Positions 44,153 to 54,900 of a DNA stretch of 64,000 nucleotides are shown here, piece after piece. Both the position numbers and the translations under genes were made by a program. The notes below the pieces were generated by a model. The model ran no database searches and was not told the DNA's origin. It saw only the letters and a program-made list of their open reading frames with translations. The stretch comes from Arthrobacter pascens. Lineage in GTDB: Bacteria; Actinomycetota; Actinomycetes; Actinomycetales; Micrococcaceae. Location: NCBI RefSeq assembly GCF_030815585.1, contig NZ_JAUSWY010000001.1:3224001-3288000 (forward strand), given 5' to 3'. Each line of letters begins with the position of its first letter. The stretch's first letter is position 1.

Positions 44153-44701
44153 TCAAGACTTTCGCCAGATCCGAGAACCGACTACTAAAGCGACAGCGGC
44201 AACTGTTACAACCATTTTTCCTACCATTTGGCCCGCCAGCGCCTCTTGAATCGGGAAGCCTGCAATAGTCAGGAAAATAATCGTGTCAACGAACGATCCG
44301 ACAAGGTTAGACGCAACGGCCGCACGGATATAGCCGCTCTTCCTGAGCGGAGTGTAAACGACGAGGTCGGCTACTTCTGAGGACAGAAATGCCACGGCAG
44401 ACGCAAGGGCAATGAACGGGTCGGCCAAGAAGAAGGACAATGCTGCACCTACAGCAATTAGACCTAGTGTCCACACCTTGCCAGCGGCGTCCTGCAGTGC
44501 GTCGCGCAGAACGAATGTCAACCCTGCGAAGTACGTTCCGGCGGTCGCCATCAAGCCAAAGCCAACGGGAACGATGCCATATCGTGAAGTCACGAAGTTA
44601 GCGGCAAGAATGCAGGCTAGCAGGCCACTTGCCGCTACGCTCGCCACTACAACGTCTCTTCTAGTGCGGGCACTAACGACGGGAAGCGCGGTCTGGGTCA
44701 T
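44153..44701 (-). CDS. VUT-family 7-deazapurine precursor transporter (YhhQ-like)
   Basis: 182-aa membrane protein with about six spans. VUT-family landmarks: VTSRYGIVPVGFGLMATAGT, FVLRDALQDAAGKVWTLGLI, AFLSSEVADLVVYTPLR, and NLVGSFVDTIIFLTIAGFPI. E. coli YhhQ imports preQ0/preQ1 for queuosine. Here it is encoded divergently from the Dpd operon, where 7-deazaguanine precursors are needed for DNA modification, so supply of preQ0 to DpdA is the likely job (inference). AGGAGAC lies 6 nt before the ATG. Confidence 0.85.
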   Translation of the reverse strand: MTQTALPVVSARTRRDVVVASVAASGLLACILAANFVTSRYGIVPVGFGLMATAGTYFAGLTFVLRDALQDAAGKVWTLGLIAVGAALSFFLADPFIALASAVAFLSSEVADLVVYTPLRKSGYIRAAVASNLVGSFVDTIIFLTIAGFPIQEALAGQMVGKMVVTVAAVALVVGSRIWRKS

Positions 44702-45042
44702 GGCTGTCTCCTATACGTGAACTGTCGCCGCCAATAGACATTACAACCACCTAGAGACACGCAGGCGGAAGTACGCTCAAAGTGTGACCAGGTCGTCCTG
44801 ACAGCGACTATTCACTGACCTGCGCGGCCGTCCTCGACAGCGAACCTTGGAGAACCGGACGGCCCACAAGACTTACGCCTTGTTCCCTTGCCTTCCGTCT
44901 CGATCAACCTCTCCGCCATGACCATCGAGACGGTCTGCCCCTTCCTACCGCTCAGGCTGGTCACGCGGCCCCGCATCATCCCGGCAAACTCGTAAGCTAT
45001 ATGTAAGCTTTCTCGAAGGGCATGATAGCAAGGGAGAAATGG
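44702..45042. promoter_or_regulatory. Divergent control region between transporter and dpd operon
   Basis: 341 bp without a gene. It holds a perfect 10-bp inverted repeat, CCGTCTCGAT (44895-44904) and ATCGAGACGG (44924-44933), and a short direct repeat GTAAGCT (44992-44998, 45003-45009) just upstream of dpdE. The promoter of the long dpd operon must lie here; these may be operator elements. I could not pick a confident -35/-10 pair. Confidence 0.45.
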
Positions 45043-48000
45043 GTGGACGCGGAAGGTCGATGTCCCCTTTGCGGTGGCCCCCTGACACTACGCACAGCCA
45101 GATACGGATCTAATGCTGGGTACGAGTTCTGGGGCTGCACGAGATACCCCAACTGCAAGGGCAGCCTGAATATAGACGGCTCGATACCCGACCGCTCGGC
45201 GAAGAAGACGGCGGCCAAGAATGCGGTTGCAGAGAACGCAAACAATCAGACCGCCGCCTCGCTCTACCCCGCAGGGGGACGGGGCAAAACGAGGAGTCTC
45301 CGTCGAGGCGACCTGCTCACCTCCGAGAACAATTCGCTCGGCCCCGGCAAACTCGTAGCCAAGGATGGAGATGACCTGGTCCTAGAGTACTTCGATACCC
45401 CTGGCCAGGCCCCAGAAGCCCGCACCCGGCTTTCCGTCCCGCGCATCGGGCTGCGGCGATTCGCTCTGAAAGCGGAAACACGGGTCTTCTGGATTTCGGC
45501 CGCAAAATGGCGTTCGGGGCGCGTTATAGAGACCACATCACACGGGGACATCTACATTCGAGCCCACGATTGGGAAGGCTACGTCCCCGAGGAAGATTTG
45601 TTTGTGAGGTGGCACCCTCCGCTCACCGACCCGGTTGGTTTCGCTGCGGGCGGCCTGCTCGAGTCACCGTTGTTGGCCGACCTCCGGCGGCCGTTCCTCC
45701 AGGCAATCCTGCGGCAACGCTCCGCCGCCCGCGGTATGAAGGGCGCACTCTCCAGTGCAATCGAACTCCACGATCACCAAGTCGAAACCGCGTGGCGGGT
45801 GCTGCAGGATCCTGTACAGCGCTACCTCCTCGCCGACGAGGTAGGCCTCGGCAAAACCATCGAGGCCGGCATCATCCTGCGTCAGTTGCTCCTCGACCAC
45901 CCAGAACTCTCAGTCCAACTCATCCTGCCGCCATTCCTAATCGGCCAATGGCAGCAAGAACTCGCCGACAAGTTCTTCCTCAACGACTTCACCCAGGCCA
46001 ACATCCGCTTCGCCCGGAACGACGAACCCAGCACCTGGGCCCCCGCCGACCTGCTGATCATCGACGAAGCCCACAATCTGGCCGCTCTCGCTGACAGCAA
46101 CCAACCTGATCTTGCCGCGCGCTACGCCAAACTGACAGAGACCGGGACCCACTCAACACGGATCCTCATGCTCTCGGCAACACCAGCGCTCAATAACGAA
46201 CCGGTGTTCCTGCAGATGCTGAAACTCCTCGACCCTGCCGTCTACGCCGACGTGTCAGTCGAAGACTTCCGCAAGCGCCTCGCCGCACGAGCCGAACTCG
46301 GGCGCATTTTCCTCGGCCTCCAACCCAAAGGCCCCGCGGTACTCCTCCGCAAGCGCCTCACTGAACTAGGCAACGAACTCCCCGGTGACACTGACGTCGA
46401 ACAACTCCTCGCCATAGCATCGGATGCTCTGGACACCAAAAACCCAGACATCCTCAAGGACGCGATCGACAGCCTCCGCACACACGTCGCCGAAATCTAC
46501 CGCGTCCACCGCCGCATGCTGCGCACCCGACGCACATCAGCCCTGCAAGCCACGTACCGCGTCACCGGCCGCAGAGCTCCAGAGGCGCTCACACTGGAAT
46601 CAGACCTGCTCACCGAGACGACTCGACTACTGGAGGCTTGGCGCCAGGAAGCCCTCGCCGCCCACGAGGAAGACCCAATTACGCTTCCGTCCCCTGCACG
46701 AGCGCTCGCCGAGGCCGTCAGCCTCTCGCTCGACCCCGAGGCGCTCGCCGGGTGGGCGTCTGCTCGTGCGGCGTCGACGCCGGGAGAGCAGACCGCGCTC
46801 GATCGCATAGTCCAGGACCTCGCGTTCACGAACCGCCGCGAAATGGTCGCCCGGCCAATCGCGGACGCCCTCTCTTATCTGGTCAAAGCGAAGGAACGCA
46901 TTGTCGTATTCTGCCCGAGCGGCGGCCTTGTGGCCGAACTCGCCAACGCACTCCGTGAGTTCCTCCCCGCCGATGCCGTCCTCGAGCACCGCGCTACTGA
47001 TATTCCGGAGCACATCGAGTCGGTGATCCGGCGGTTCGAGACCGCTCGCGATACGGCGGTCTTGATCGCAGATTCTTCAGCGGAGGAGGGCCGCAACTTC
47101 CAGTTCGCCAACCTTCTGGTCCACGTCGGAGTCCCATCCGATGCCAACCGCATGGAGCAGCGGATTGGGCGCTGTGACCGCTGGCAGATGCATGATGTTC
47201 AAGGTGAGTGGCGCTCCTTGACGGTCACCGAATCCAGCACATTTGAGACATTCGATTCCGCGTGGACCCACATCCTTAAGGACGGCTTTGGAGTCTTCGA
47301 CTCATCGATTGCAAGCCTGCAGTTCGCAGTCGAAGCCGCGACTGAAAGCGCCTGGCAGCAACTCTTCGCCGAAGGCATCAAGGCCACGGAACTGATCATC
47401 AAATCGGTCCGTTCGTCCCTCGAGGAAGAGATCGGTCGGATCCGCGAGCAGGATGCCCTTGACAGCATCGAGTCCAGCAGCGAGCGCGGCTCCGTCTATA
47501 GCCAACTGGCAGAGTTCGAGTCCAGCGAATCCGAGTTCGCAGGACTAACCCATGCTCTCCTCGCTACCGTGCCGGGCAATCTCCGGTTCAATGTTGTCGG
47601 GGACCCGGTAAACGGCGTGGGGGGTTACAAGGTCCTCTCGGGCCTTCCCGGCAAATTGCACATCCCTCTTGTCCCTGTAGAACGGTTAAAGCGCGATTTC
47701 CTCCCGATCCGTGACCTGCGCGGCACTTATCTCCGCAGCATCGCGATCAAGCATCGTGACACGCACCTCTACCGTTATGGTGATCCCTTCATCGACGCGG
47801 TCTCCGACTTCCTGTGGAACGATGACCGCGGGCGTGCCTTCGGCATGTGGCGCTGGGTCCCGGACTGGGGGTACGGCGAACGGATCGCGTACCGCTTCGA
47901 CTATGCCGTTGAGGCCCAACCCCTCGGTAACGAGACCGCACGGGCTACATTGGCGCACCGGGCGGACGGCTTGTTTCCGCCACTGATCGTTACTGTGTGG

Positions 48001-48465
48001 GTCGATGATTCCGGCCATCAGTTGACCGACTCCGACCTCCTAAAAGTTCTGCAGGAGCCATACAGGAAGCCTCAGGACAAGCCTGCCGGTGGTGACTACT
48101 CCCTCAGCCGTTCACGCATCGAGGCCGCCTACCACTACGTTCCGGCCGCTCAATGGTCCCAGGAGTGGCACGATGCGGAGATTGCTGCGGTGAGTCTCGT
48201 TCAGAGTCTTGCCGAGGTCCAGGACGCCATCGCGACGGCTCTCCAGCAGGCCCAGGCCGACTCCGCGAAGCGTGTCAAGCAACTGATGTTGCGCGCTACT
48301 CGTGCCGCGGGCAGCGAACGCGTGGCCCTCGAGCACGAGGCCACTGTCGAGGAGGCCGCAGGACTGGCTCTCACCAAGGCGATAGCAACTCCGACGCTTC
48401 GTCTCGATGGCACGGGCATCGTGATCGTCTCCGGTGAGGAACTGACCATGGACGGTGACGCATGA
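45043..48465 (+). CDS. dpdE: DpdE: SNF2-type helicase with N-terminal zinc ribbon
   Basis: 1140 aa. Residues ~7-38 form a topoisomerase-type zinc ribbon (CPLCGGPLTL and FWGCTRYPNC). The SNF2-like ATPase has LADEVGLGKTIEAGIILRQL (motif I, ~residue 270), LLIIDEAHNLAAL (DEAH, ~340), LSATPALNN, and, in the second half, IADSSAEEGRNFQ and QRIGRCDRW (motif VI). It probably translocates on or remodels DNA in the restriction arm of the Dpd system. GTG 45043 is chosen because AGGGAG lies 6 nt upstream; an in-frame ATG at 45022 has its purine run too close. First gene of the coupled operon; its stop overlaps dpdF (ATGA). Confidence 0.82.
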   Translation: MDAEGRCPLCGGPLTLRTARYGSNAGYEFWGCTRYPNCKGSLNIDGSIPDRSAKKTAAKNAVAENANNQTAASLYPAGGRGKTRSLRRGDLLTSENNSLGPGKLVAKDGDDLVLEYFDTPGQAPEARTRLSVPRIGLRRFALKAETRVFWISAAKWRSGRVIETTSHGDIYIRAHDWEGYVPEEDLFVRWHPPLTDPVGFAAGGLLESPLLADLRRPFLQAILRQRSAARGMKGALSSAIELHDHQVETAWRVLQDPVQRYLLADEVGLGKTIEAGIILRQLLLDHPELSVQLILPPFLIGQWQQELADKFFLNDFTQANIRFARNDEPSTWAPADLLIIDEAHNLAALADSNQPDLAARYAKLTETGTHSTRILMLSATPALNNEPVFLQMLKLLDPAVYADVSVEDFRKRLAARAELGRIFLGLQPKGPAVLLRKRLTELGNELPGDTDVEQLLAIASDALDTKNPDILKDAIDSLRTHVAEIYRVHRRMLRTRRTSALQATYRVTGRRAPEALTLESDLLTETTRLLEAWRQEALAAHEEDPITLPSPARALAEAVSLSLDPEALAGWASARAASTPGEQTALDRIVQDLAFTNRREMVARPIADALSYLVKAKERIVVFCPSGGLVAELANALREFLPADAVLEHRATDIPEHIESVIRRFETARDTAVLIADSSAEEGRNFQFANLLVHVGVPSDANRMEQRIGRCDRWQMHDVQGEWRSLTVTESSTFETFDSAWTHILKDGFGVFDSSIASLQFAVEAATESAWQQLFAEGIKATELIIKSVRSSLEEEIGRIREQDALDSIESSSERGSVYSQLAEFESSESEFAGLTHALLATVPGNLRFNVVGDPVNGVGGYKVLSGLPGKLHIPLVPVERLKRDFLPIRDLRGTYLRSIAIKHRDTHLYRYGDPFIDAVSDFLWNDDRGRAFGMWRWVPDWGYGERIAYRFDYAVEAQPLGNETARATLAHRADGLFPPLIVTVWVDDSGHQLTDSDLLKVLQEPYRKPQDKPAGGDYSLSRSRIEAAYHYVPAAQWSQEWHDAEIAAVSLVQSLAEVQDAIATALQQAQADSAKRVKQLMLRATRAAGSERVALEHEATVEEAAGLALTKAIATPTLRLDGTGIVIVSGEELTMDGDA

Positions 48466-51065
48466 CACTCCAATTCGAAGCCCTCCAGAATGCCCTAGAC
48501 GGGGACTTCGGAGCACTGGACAAGCTCGCGGGACCGCACCGTCGTCTCCTCGATACATGGCTTTCGGATTACCCGGGCGGGAAGATCGCCGCGGACGCTG
48601 CCGCGCTCATCTCGCAAGTGCTTCGACATGAGAGAGACGTGGCATCCATTGCAAGCCCCCGACTTCGGCTCAAACTGGACGATCGTGCAATCTCCACGGA
48701 CGTGCTCGCCCGGAGCAACGTCCACTGCACCCGTTTCGGCAAGACCGAGCACCTCGTCACGCTCACGGATACCTGGGCCCCTGAGTGGCTGCGAGGTGAT
48801 CCCCGATGGATTGACGTCGCATGCTCCAGCCCCGGGCCCTATCTCGGAGGCTCCACTGAGGAAGCATCGACCTATGCACGCCCGGACACCCCCGTGCCGA
48901 TCGATCCCGCACTCAAAGCAATCGCCCCCGGTCTCGCTCAGTACCGTTCCCGAACACAAGCCAACGCAATCCGAACCGCCACCCTCGCGAACCCTGCCTC
49001 TACTCTCCACGTAGTACTCCCCACAGGCACCGGCAAGTCCATCGTCGGCCTCGCCCCGGGCATGCTGCGCCCCGGTGGCAACACGGTCGTGGTAGTTCCC
49101 ACCATTGCGCTCGCCCTTGACCAGGAGCGCACCATCCACAAGCAGTTCCCCGGCATGAATCTTCCTGCTGAACTTGCTTACTATGGCGACCGCCCAGCAG
49201 GCGACAAGGAAGCGATCCGACAGCGTCTTCGTGAGGGCACCCAGCGGGTACTGTTCACCTCACCTGAAGCGCTGGTGAGCGGACTTACTGTGCCACTCCA
49301 TGCGATGGCCGCCACCGGCAAACTCACCAGCATTGTGATCGACGAGGCTCACTTGGTTCGTACTTGGGGTCTCGACTTCCGTCCAGAGTTCCAACTGATC
49401 GGCGCGTTGGTCAGTGAGGTCCGCGCTATCGCAGCAGCCGCAGGTCACAAGGAACCGCAGGTCACCCTGCTCACCGCAACGCTCTCCGAGGAGGGGCTCG
49501 AACTCAACGACGCCCTCTTCCGCGGATCTGACGAGTCACTCTTCATCGGTTCCACATTTCTCCGCACAGAACTCCGCTATCTCATGAGCGCAGCCCCGTC
49601 GCCTGCAGAGCGACTCAACCGCGTCGTGGAGGCGATGCATCATCTGCCGCGGCCGGCCATCGTGTACGTCAGCCGCAAAGCTGATGCCGAGGAACTCGTC
49701 CGCCAACTTCGCGGCGCCGGGTTTGCTCGCACGGAGGCGTTCCACGGTGACGTCCAGGGTCCCGAGCGCCTCCGTATCCTGAACGGATGGTCGGGGTCGC
49801 ACGGTCCTACGGAGATCGACGTTGTCGTCGGCACGAGCGCTTTCGGCCTCGGAGTCGATCAGAGTGACGTGCGGACTGTCGTTCACGCCTGCGTACCGGC
49901 ATCTGTCGACCGTTACTACCAGGAGGTCGGCCGTGCAGGGCGCGACGGGCACGCTGCCGTGGCGGTCTGGCTCACAGCCCCCGGCGATGTGAGCCTCGGA
50001 CGCCACATCGAGGGCAGCACCCTGATCGGTGACAAGAAGGCATGGCCGCGCTGGGAGACCATGCGCCTTCGATCTACAAAGGCCGAGACCGACCCGGGCC
50101 TGCTCGTCGTCGACACGAATGTTGTGCCAGAGGCCCTTCTCTACCAGTCGGGGAAGAATCGGCTCTGGAACCGCAACACACTCACGCTTATGGAGCGGGC
50201 AGGGCTCATCTCCGTCGAGCCGTCTCCCCCACCCAACGTCGTGAAAGGTGATGACGAGGACGAGTCCGACTTCGAACGTCGGCGATCGGCGGTTTGGGAG
50301 GCGTTCAGCAAGCAGGTCCGTGTACGCGTTGCGGGAGGGGTCAACCTCAATCAAGACACATTTGAGAATCGACTCGGTGAACTCCGTGGCGAGATCCGCG
50401 CCACGGAGAAGGCTTCACGAGCGCGCATCGACAGACTGCTGGCGAGGTCAGAGTGCTGGGCGAGCGTGATCGCCTCCGAATACACCCTCAGTGATGTCGG
50501 CGCGATGCACGCGACGCTCTCGGCAGCCGCAGCGTGCTCCGGGTGCCCCGCTGAAAAACACAAGCGTCGTCCGCGCTACGACGCGGCCATGCCAGTGATC
50601 GCTGACGCGGCCATGCCGTGCCTCCACAGGGAAGTCAGCAACACGCTGAAAGACCTCTCCGCTGGCGGAAATGTCGTGATCGTCACCTATCCTGGCAGCC
50701 TGCGCCTTGCACTGCCGAACCTCGTGCGTCGTTGCGTCTCACACGGCATCCGTGGACTCCTGGCGTCACCCTCATTCGCAGGCGTCTCCGCCGTGACAAC
50801 CACTGCTGCTCAGTCAGCCGACGAAGGATTTGTCATGGTAGACACCGTGAGCAGCAGAGTCCCGCAGGTTGCCTTTGCCGTACCCACGCTTATCCTGCTC
50901 GACAAGGGAGACTCCGCCGGTCTGTCCTGGATCAATCCATCGACCGGGCCTTTGCGTGTCGTCGTCTTACCTGAGGACATGAACGACCCCGTAAAGCCCG
51001 GACAAAAGATCAGGGACTATCGCACCCCAGTTTGGGACCTTAAAGAGTTCCTGAGGAGAATCTGA
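48462..51065 (+). CDS. dpdF: DpdF: RecQ-like DEAH helicase
   Basis: 867 aa. Superfamily 2 helicase core: HVVLPTGTGKSIVGLAPGML (motif I, ~187), SIVIDEAHLVRTWGLDF (motif II, ~294), VTLLTATLSEEG (III), VVVGTSAFGLGVDQSDVRTV (V), and YYQEVGRAGRDGHAAVAVWL (VI), the last being RecQ-like. Downstream, SAAAACSGCPAEKHKRRPRY may bind zinc. The C-terminal ~120 residues look like a separate alpha/beta domain (GNVVIVTYPGSLRLALPNLV). The N-terminal 150 residues are unlike RecQ. Start ATG overlaps dpdE. Likely DNA unwinding in the Dpd restriction complex. Confidence 0.82.
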   Translation: MTLQFEALQNALDGDFGALDKLAGPHRRLLDTWLSDYPGGKIAADAAALISQVLRHERDVASIASPRLRLKLDDRAISTDVLARSNVHCTRFGKTEHLVTLTDTWAPEWLRGDPRWIDVACSSPGPYLGGSTEEASTYARPDTPVPIDPALKAIAPGLAQYRSRTQANAIRTATLANPASTLHVVLPTGTGKSIVGLAPGMLRPGGNTVVVVPTIALALDQERTIHKQFPGMNLPAELAYYGDRPAGDKEAIRQRLREGTQRVLFTSPEALVSGLTVPLHAMAATGKLTSIVIDEAHLVRTWGLDFRPEFQLIGALVSEVRAIAAAAGHKEPQVTLLTATLSEEGLELNDALFRGSDESLFIGSTFLRTELRYLMSAAPSPAERLNRVVEAMHHLPRPAIVYVSRKADAEELVRQLRGAGFARTEAFHGDVQGPERLRILNGWSGSHGPTEIDVVVGTSAFGLGVDQSDVRTVVHACVPASVDRYYQEVGRAGRDGHAAVAVWLTAPGDVSLGRHIEGSTLIGDKKAWPRWETMRLRSTKAETDPGLLVVDTNVVPEALLYQSGKNRLWNRNTLTLMERAGLISVEPSPPPNVVKGDDEDESDFERRRSAVWEAFSKQVRVRVAGGVNLNQDTFENRLGELRGEIRATEKASRARIDRLLARSECWASVIASEYTLSDVGAMHATLSAAAACSGCPAEKHKRRPRYDAAMPVIADAAMPCLHREVSNTLKDLSAGGNVVIVTYPGSLRLALPNLVRRCVSHGIRGLLASPSFAGVSAVTTTAAQSADEGFVMVDTVSSRVPQVAFAVPTLILLDKGDSAGLSWINPSTGPLRVVVLPEDMNDPVKPGQKIRDYRTPVWDLKEFLRRI

Positions 51066-51983
51066 ATGGCCGTACTGAACCCCCCTCGTGTCCTTCCGGG
51101 CCTGGGCAGGGCAATCATTAACTTCCTGATCGAAAACCGCAGCAACTGGGATGAAGCAAAGCTCATCGATGCCTTCAAACCCCCAGGCGTGAACGACGAC
51201 GGAGGCGCCGAAAGCATCAAGAATACTCTCAGCGCCTTCCGCGCCATCGGCATGCTTGAGAACAACGGCCAGGGCAACACCACTGTCACCAACCGTGTCA
51301 CCATGCGTGGCTCCAGGTTTGGGCGCGATGAATTCAGGCGCCTGATGCTCAGCCATGTCCTTGACCTCAGCAGGGACGGCAACCCCTGGGCTGTGGGTGA
51401 TGAGGAGGCCAGCACCAGCGGCGCTCGCGACCTGACTCGCGCGCTGTCGTGGTTCCTTGCGCAAGACGCACTCGGCACAGCCCTCAGCTGGAATGACAAC
51501 GTCCAGAAGATGCAAGCCGATCAGTTCGGCACCACGCAAAACGACCAGTGGCCGATCGCAAACGACACCCGGTGGAACGCGTTTTCGCGCTGGGCCCCGG
51601 CGCTTGGATTGGCGGTGCCGTCGATCGCAAGCGGCAACTCAGGTTTGGTGCCGCTCCCCACGCTCGCCATCGCCGACGCCGTCGCCGAACTGCCGAATGG
51701 ACACATGCCAATCCAGGATTTCCTCGACTCCATCTGCCGGAAACTTCCCGTCCTTCCAGGTGGAGTAATCCGCAACGGACTCGTGGCACGGCTCAATGTC
51801 GATCCGGATCCCGGCGTGCAGGGCGATGCCCTCGACACCTCCATCGCCCAAGTACTTCGAATCCTCGAGGCTCGTGGGCATCTTACGCTGGACAATCTGG
51901 CCGACGCCAGTGGCGTATTCCTGTCGCGCAGCAGCCACAATCGCACTACACACGTCACACTGAAAGGCGGCAAGAAGCGATGA
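51066..51983 (+). CDS. dpdG: DpdG-like protein
   Basis: 305 aa. Starts directly after the dpdF stop, with AGGAG inside the end of dpdF. No enzymatic motif is visible. The sequence looks like winged-helix or other helical modules: LGRAIINFLIENRSNWDEAK, IKNTLSAFRAIGMLENNGQG at the start and IAQVLRILEARGHLTLDNLA at the end, suggesting a DNA- or protein-binding adaptor. It is named from its position between dpdF and dpdH and its size, which fit dpd clusters. Its stop overlaps the dpdH ATG. Confidence 0.65.
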   Translation: MAVLNPPRVLPGLGRAIINFLIENRSNWDEAKLIDAFKPPGVNDDGGAESIKNTLSAFRAIGMLENNGQGNTTVTNRVTMRGSRFGRDEFRRLMLSHVLDLSRDGNPWAVGDEEASTSGARDLTRALSWFLAQDALGTALSWNDNVQKMQADQFGTTQNDQWPIANDTRWNAFSRWAPALGLAVPSIASGNSGLVPLPTLAIADAVAELPNGHMPIQDFLDSICRKLPVLPGGVIRNGLVARLNVDPDPGVQGDALDTSIAQVLRILEARGHLTLDNLADASGVFLSRSSHNRTTHVTLKGGKKR

Positions 51984-54900
51984 GTTGGCGAGGCCCTCTT
52001 GCCCCCACCTGCTGGGAAGCAGTCGAAGCAACTAGGATCATCCCCACCGAAGCGGAGACACCCTCAGACGGCGTCTTCCTGGCTACCCACAGTTCAATCC
52101 CCCTATTCCTTCGTGATGTTGTCGTTAACGCGAAGCGCGCCAACAAAACGAACGAAGAAGCACTTCTTCAGGCTGTGGCGGAGCAACCGGCTGATCAGCC
52201 GATCCTGCCGATCATCGGCGGCTCTGGCACCGGAAAATCGCACCTCGTGCGGTGGCTGCGCGCAAAACTGCCACCGGAGGAATCACGTCGCGACATCTTC
52301 GTGCCTAAGCACCAGATGTCACTTCGTGGCATCCTCGATGAGATCCTCAAGTATGCCACGGGTGATCGCGCCAACGAGTTGCGTCACAAAGTCGCCACGG
52401 CCGCGGAGGGGTTCGCAAACGAGGAAGTAGCCAAACTACGTCTGCGTAGCGAACTTGCTCTCCTGATCGAGACGCAGAATTCGCTTACTGAAGGTTCTTC
52501 CGAAGAACAAGACCTCCGCGTCTACCTCGCATCGCGCGAGGGGCTTCCGGCACTGCTGGGAGACGATGTTTTTCGCGATGCCCTCCTCAGTGACAAGGGA
52601 CCGATCACCCGACTCGTCCGCGAAAAGCTCAACGGCAAAGGCGCAGAGGATAAGGACGAGGCGTTCGGTTTCACTGCCGATAATCTCAACATGTCAGTTG
52701 ATGACGTCAGTCGGGCCGGTGCAGCGGCCACGGATGTTGCCTCTAACCTGATAAGCGGACCCGAACTTCGTGAAGTGGCGGCCAAGATGCTCAATGAGCA
52801 ACTCGGCCCGGCGGTCAGTCAGGTTTTCGGCATCGGCGGTGCCGATCTAAAAGACCTGCTCGTGGAGGTCCGCGGTGAGTTCAAGAAGCAGGGTCTCGAA
52901 CTCCTGCTCCTCATCGAAGATTTCTCGATCTTTCAGGGTATCCAGGGCGGTCTCCTCGACGCGATCACGCTGATCCCAACCCAGAATAACGACATCTGCC
53001 CGATGCGCGTGGTCATGGCAGTTACCACAGGCTACTTCCGCAACCAGATGCCCGACACCGTCTATACCCGCGTCTACAAGGTCTTCGATCTCGACGATCC
53101 AAAGCCCCAGGTCTCCTTTGATACGCAAGCGCTAGCGGCCCGCTATCTGAATGCGATCCGTGTCGGCAGCAAAGGCCTGGAACAGGCCTACGCAAGCAAG
53201 GCGGAGACTCCCAACGCATGTGAGCAGTGCCCGGTCAACGATGCCTGCCATAAGGCATTCGGGGCGGTCGACGGTTACGGCCTCTTCCCATTCAACAAGC
53301 ACGTGCTCGATAAAGCCGTGAAGAGCAAAGTTGTCGAGGAACGCCTCAGCGTCCGTGACTTCCTGACGCGAGTCCTGCGCCCAGTGTTGTTCAAAAACCA
53401 TGATGACATCGACGCTGGAACTTTCCCGCCCATGGATTTCGACACAGAATTCCGAGCCGGAGCCATCGGCTCGCTCGACAGTGTGGAAGACGAACACCAA
53501 CTGGCAACACCAGGCAATCCCGAGATGTCCAGTCGACGGATAAACCTCGTGCGTTACTGGGGCCCCGAGGGTACCGGGCCTCGCAACCTCCTGCCCACGA
53601 TCCACGAAGCGTTCGGGATCCCCCCGATAGCAGGCTTGCCAGGCCCGGGCGTCATCGGTGTCGGGACTGCTCCTGCTCCCACTCCTGGCCTTATGCCACC
53701 AACCGCTCCGGTCCCAGCCCCGACTCCGGAGCCGCCGAAGCAGAAGAACAAACCCGGACTCGTCCAGATTCTCGATGACTGGAACGCAACAGGCCTGATG
53801 ACCCAGACTGTGCGCAACCGATTGCGCAATCTCGTCCACGGGGCAGTCACCGGGCGACTCATGTTCGATGATGGGCTTGGCGGCTCCCCCTTGTGGACGG
53901 ACGCGAAGAAGCCGTGGGATACGGCCTTCAACGCCCAGTCTTCCATTAAGATCGGCGACCAATTAGTGGCCCAGCCACTCATCACGATCGACAGGACCGA
54001 TCCCACCGCTGTCCGTGCCCTGCGAGCGCTTGTCTGGTTCGACTCAACGGGTGAGTGGAATGCCGTGGAGAAAGGTGAAGAACTCCAAATCCTGGTCGAG
54101 GAACAACTCTCGGCCTGGACGGCCGCCGTCGGCGACGCCCTCCTGCCGGATCGTGACAAGCGCGATGATACCGAACTCGCGGTGACCGCCCATGCGTTGC
54201 TCGCGGCAAGCAAGGCGTTGGGCATCCCTGAGGCGTTCAAGGACGACTCACTGAGCCGTGCCCGCGCGCTCTTTGCTCCCGTGACAGTCAACCCCTCGCT
54301 ACCCCGCCAGAAGTTGCGAGCGTGGCAGCAGCGTCTTTCCCAGGACTCCCAGCGCCTCTCGCGTGAGCAACTCCAACTGCGTGTGCTGCGCCTGGCATCC
54401 TTCACACAGGGTGCTGGTGTCCCCCAGGCCCTAGACTTGCCTCGCGTGACTCGGGCGTTGCGAGGCAAGGAGAGCGGCACTGACCTGCCGGCCGCGACCG
54501 GACTCCTCGGGGAGACCGTCAAGTGGATCAAAATGCACCAGGGCATGCTGCCCAGTTTGCGTGATGAAGCAAGCACGATGGTCCCGGACCTCAGCACTCT
54601 GGGCGGCGAACTCTCTGAAGTCATCAAGCAACTCGACAGCCTCGTCACGGAACGGGCCGCCGTCGGACAAATCCCGGCAGCGATAAACCAAAATGGCCTC
54701 ACTACGGCAGGCCAGGCGATCAGGCCAGGCGACCAGAATCGCGTCGAGGGGGCACGCTCCAAACTCGACGACTGGGATGCCCTCTCGCTTGACGATCAAG
54801 TACGTTTCCTCACCGACGACTGGGACGAAGCCGCCGCACGGGTACTGCAGTGGCACACCCTCGCCACAACCACAATTCAAGCCTTGGAAACCAAGTTCGG

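Noticed and set aside
53554..54762. 402-codon minus-strand frame inside dpdH
   Set aside because: Ser/Arg-rich shadow translation with no domain; dpdH is coupled to its neighbours on the plus strand.
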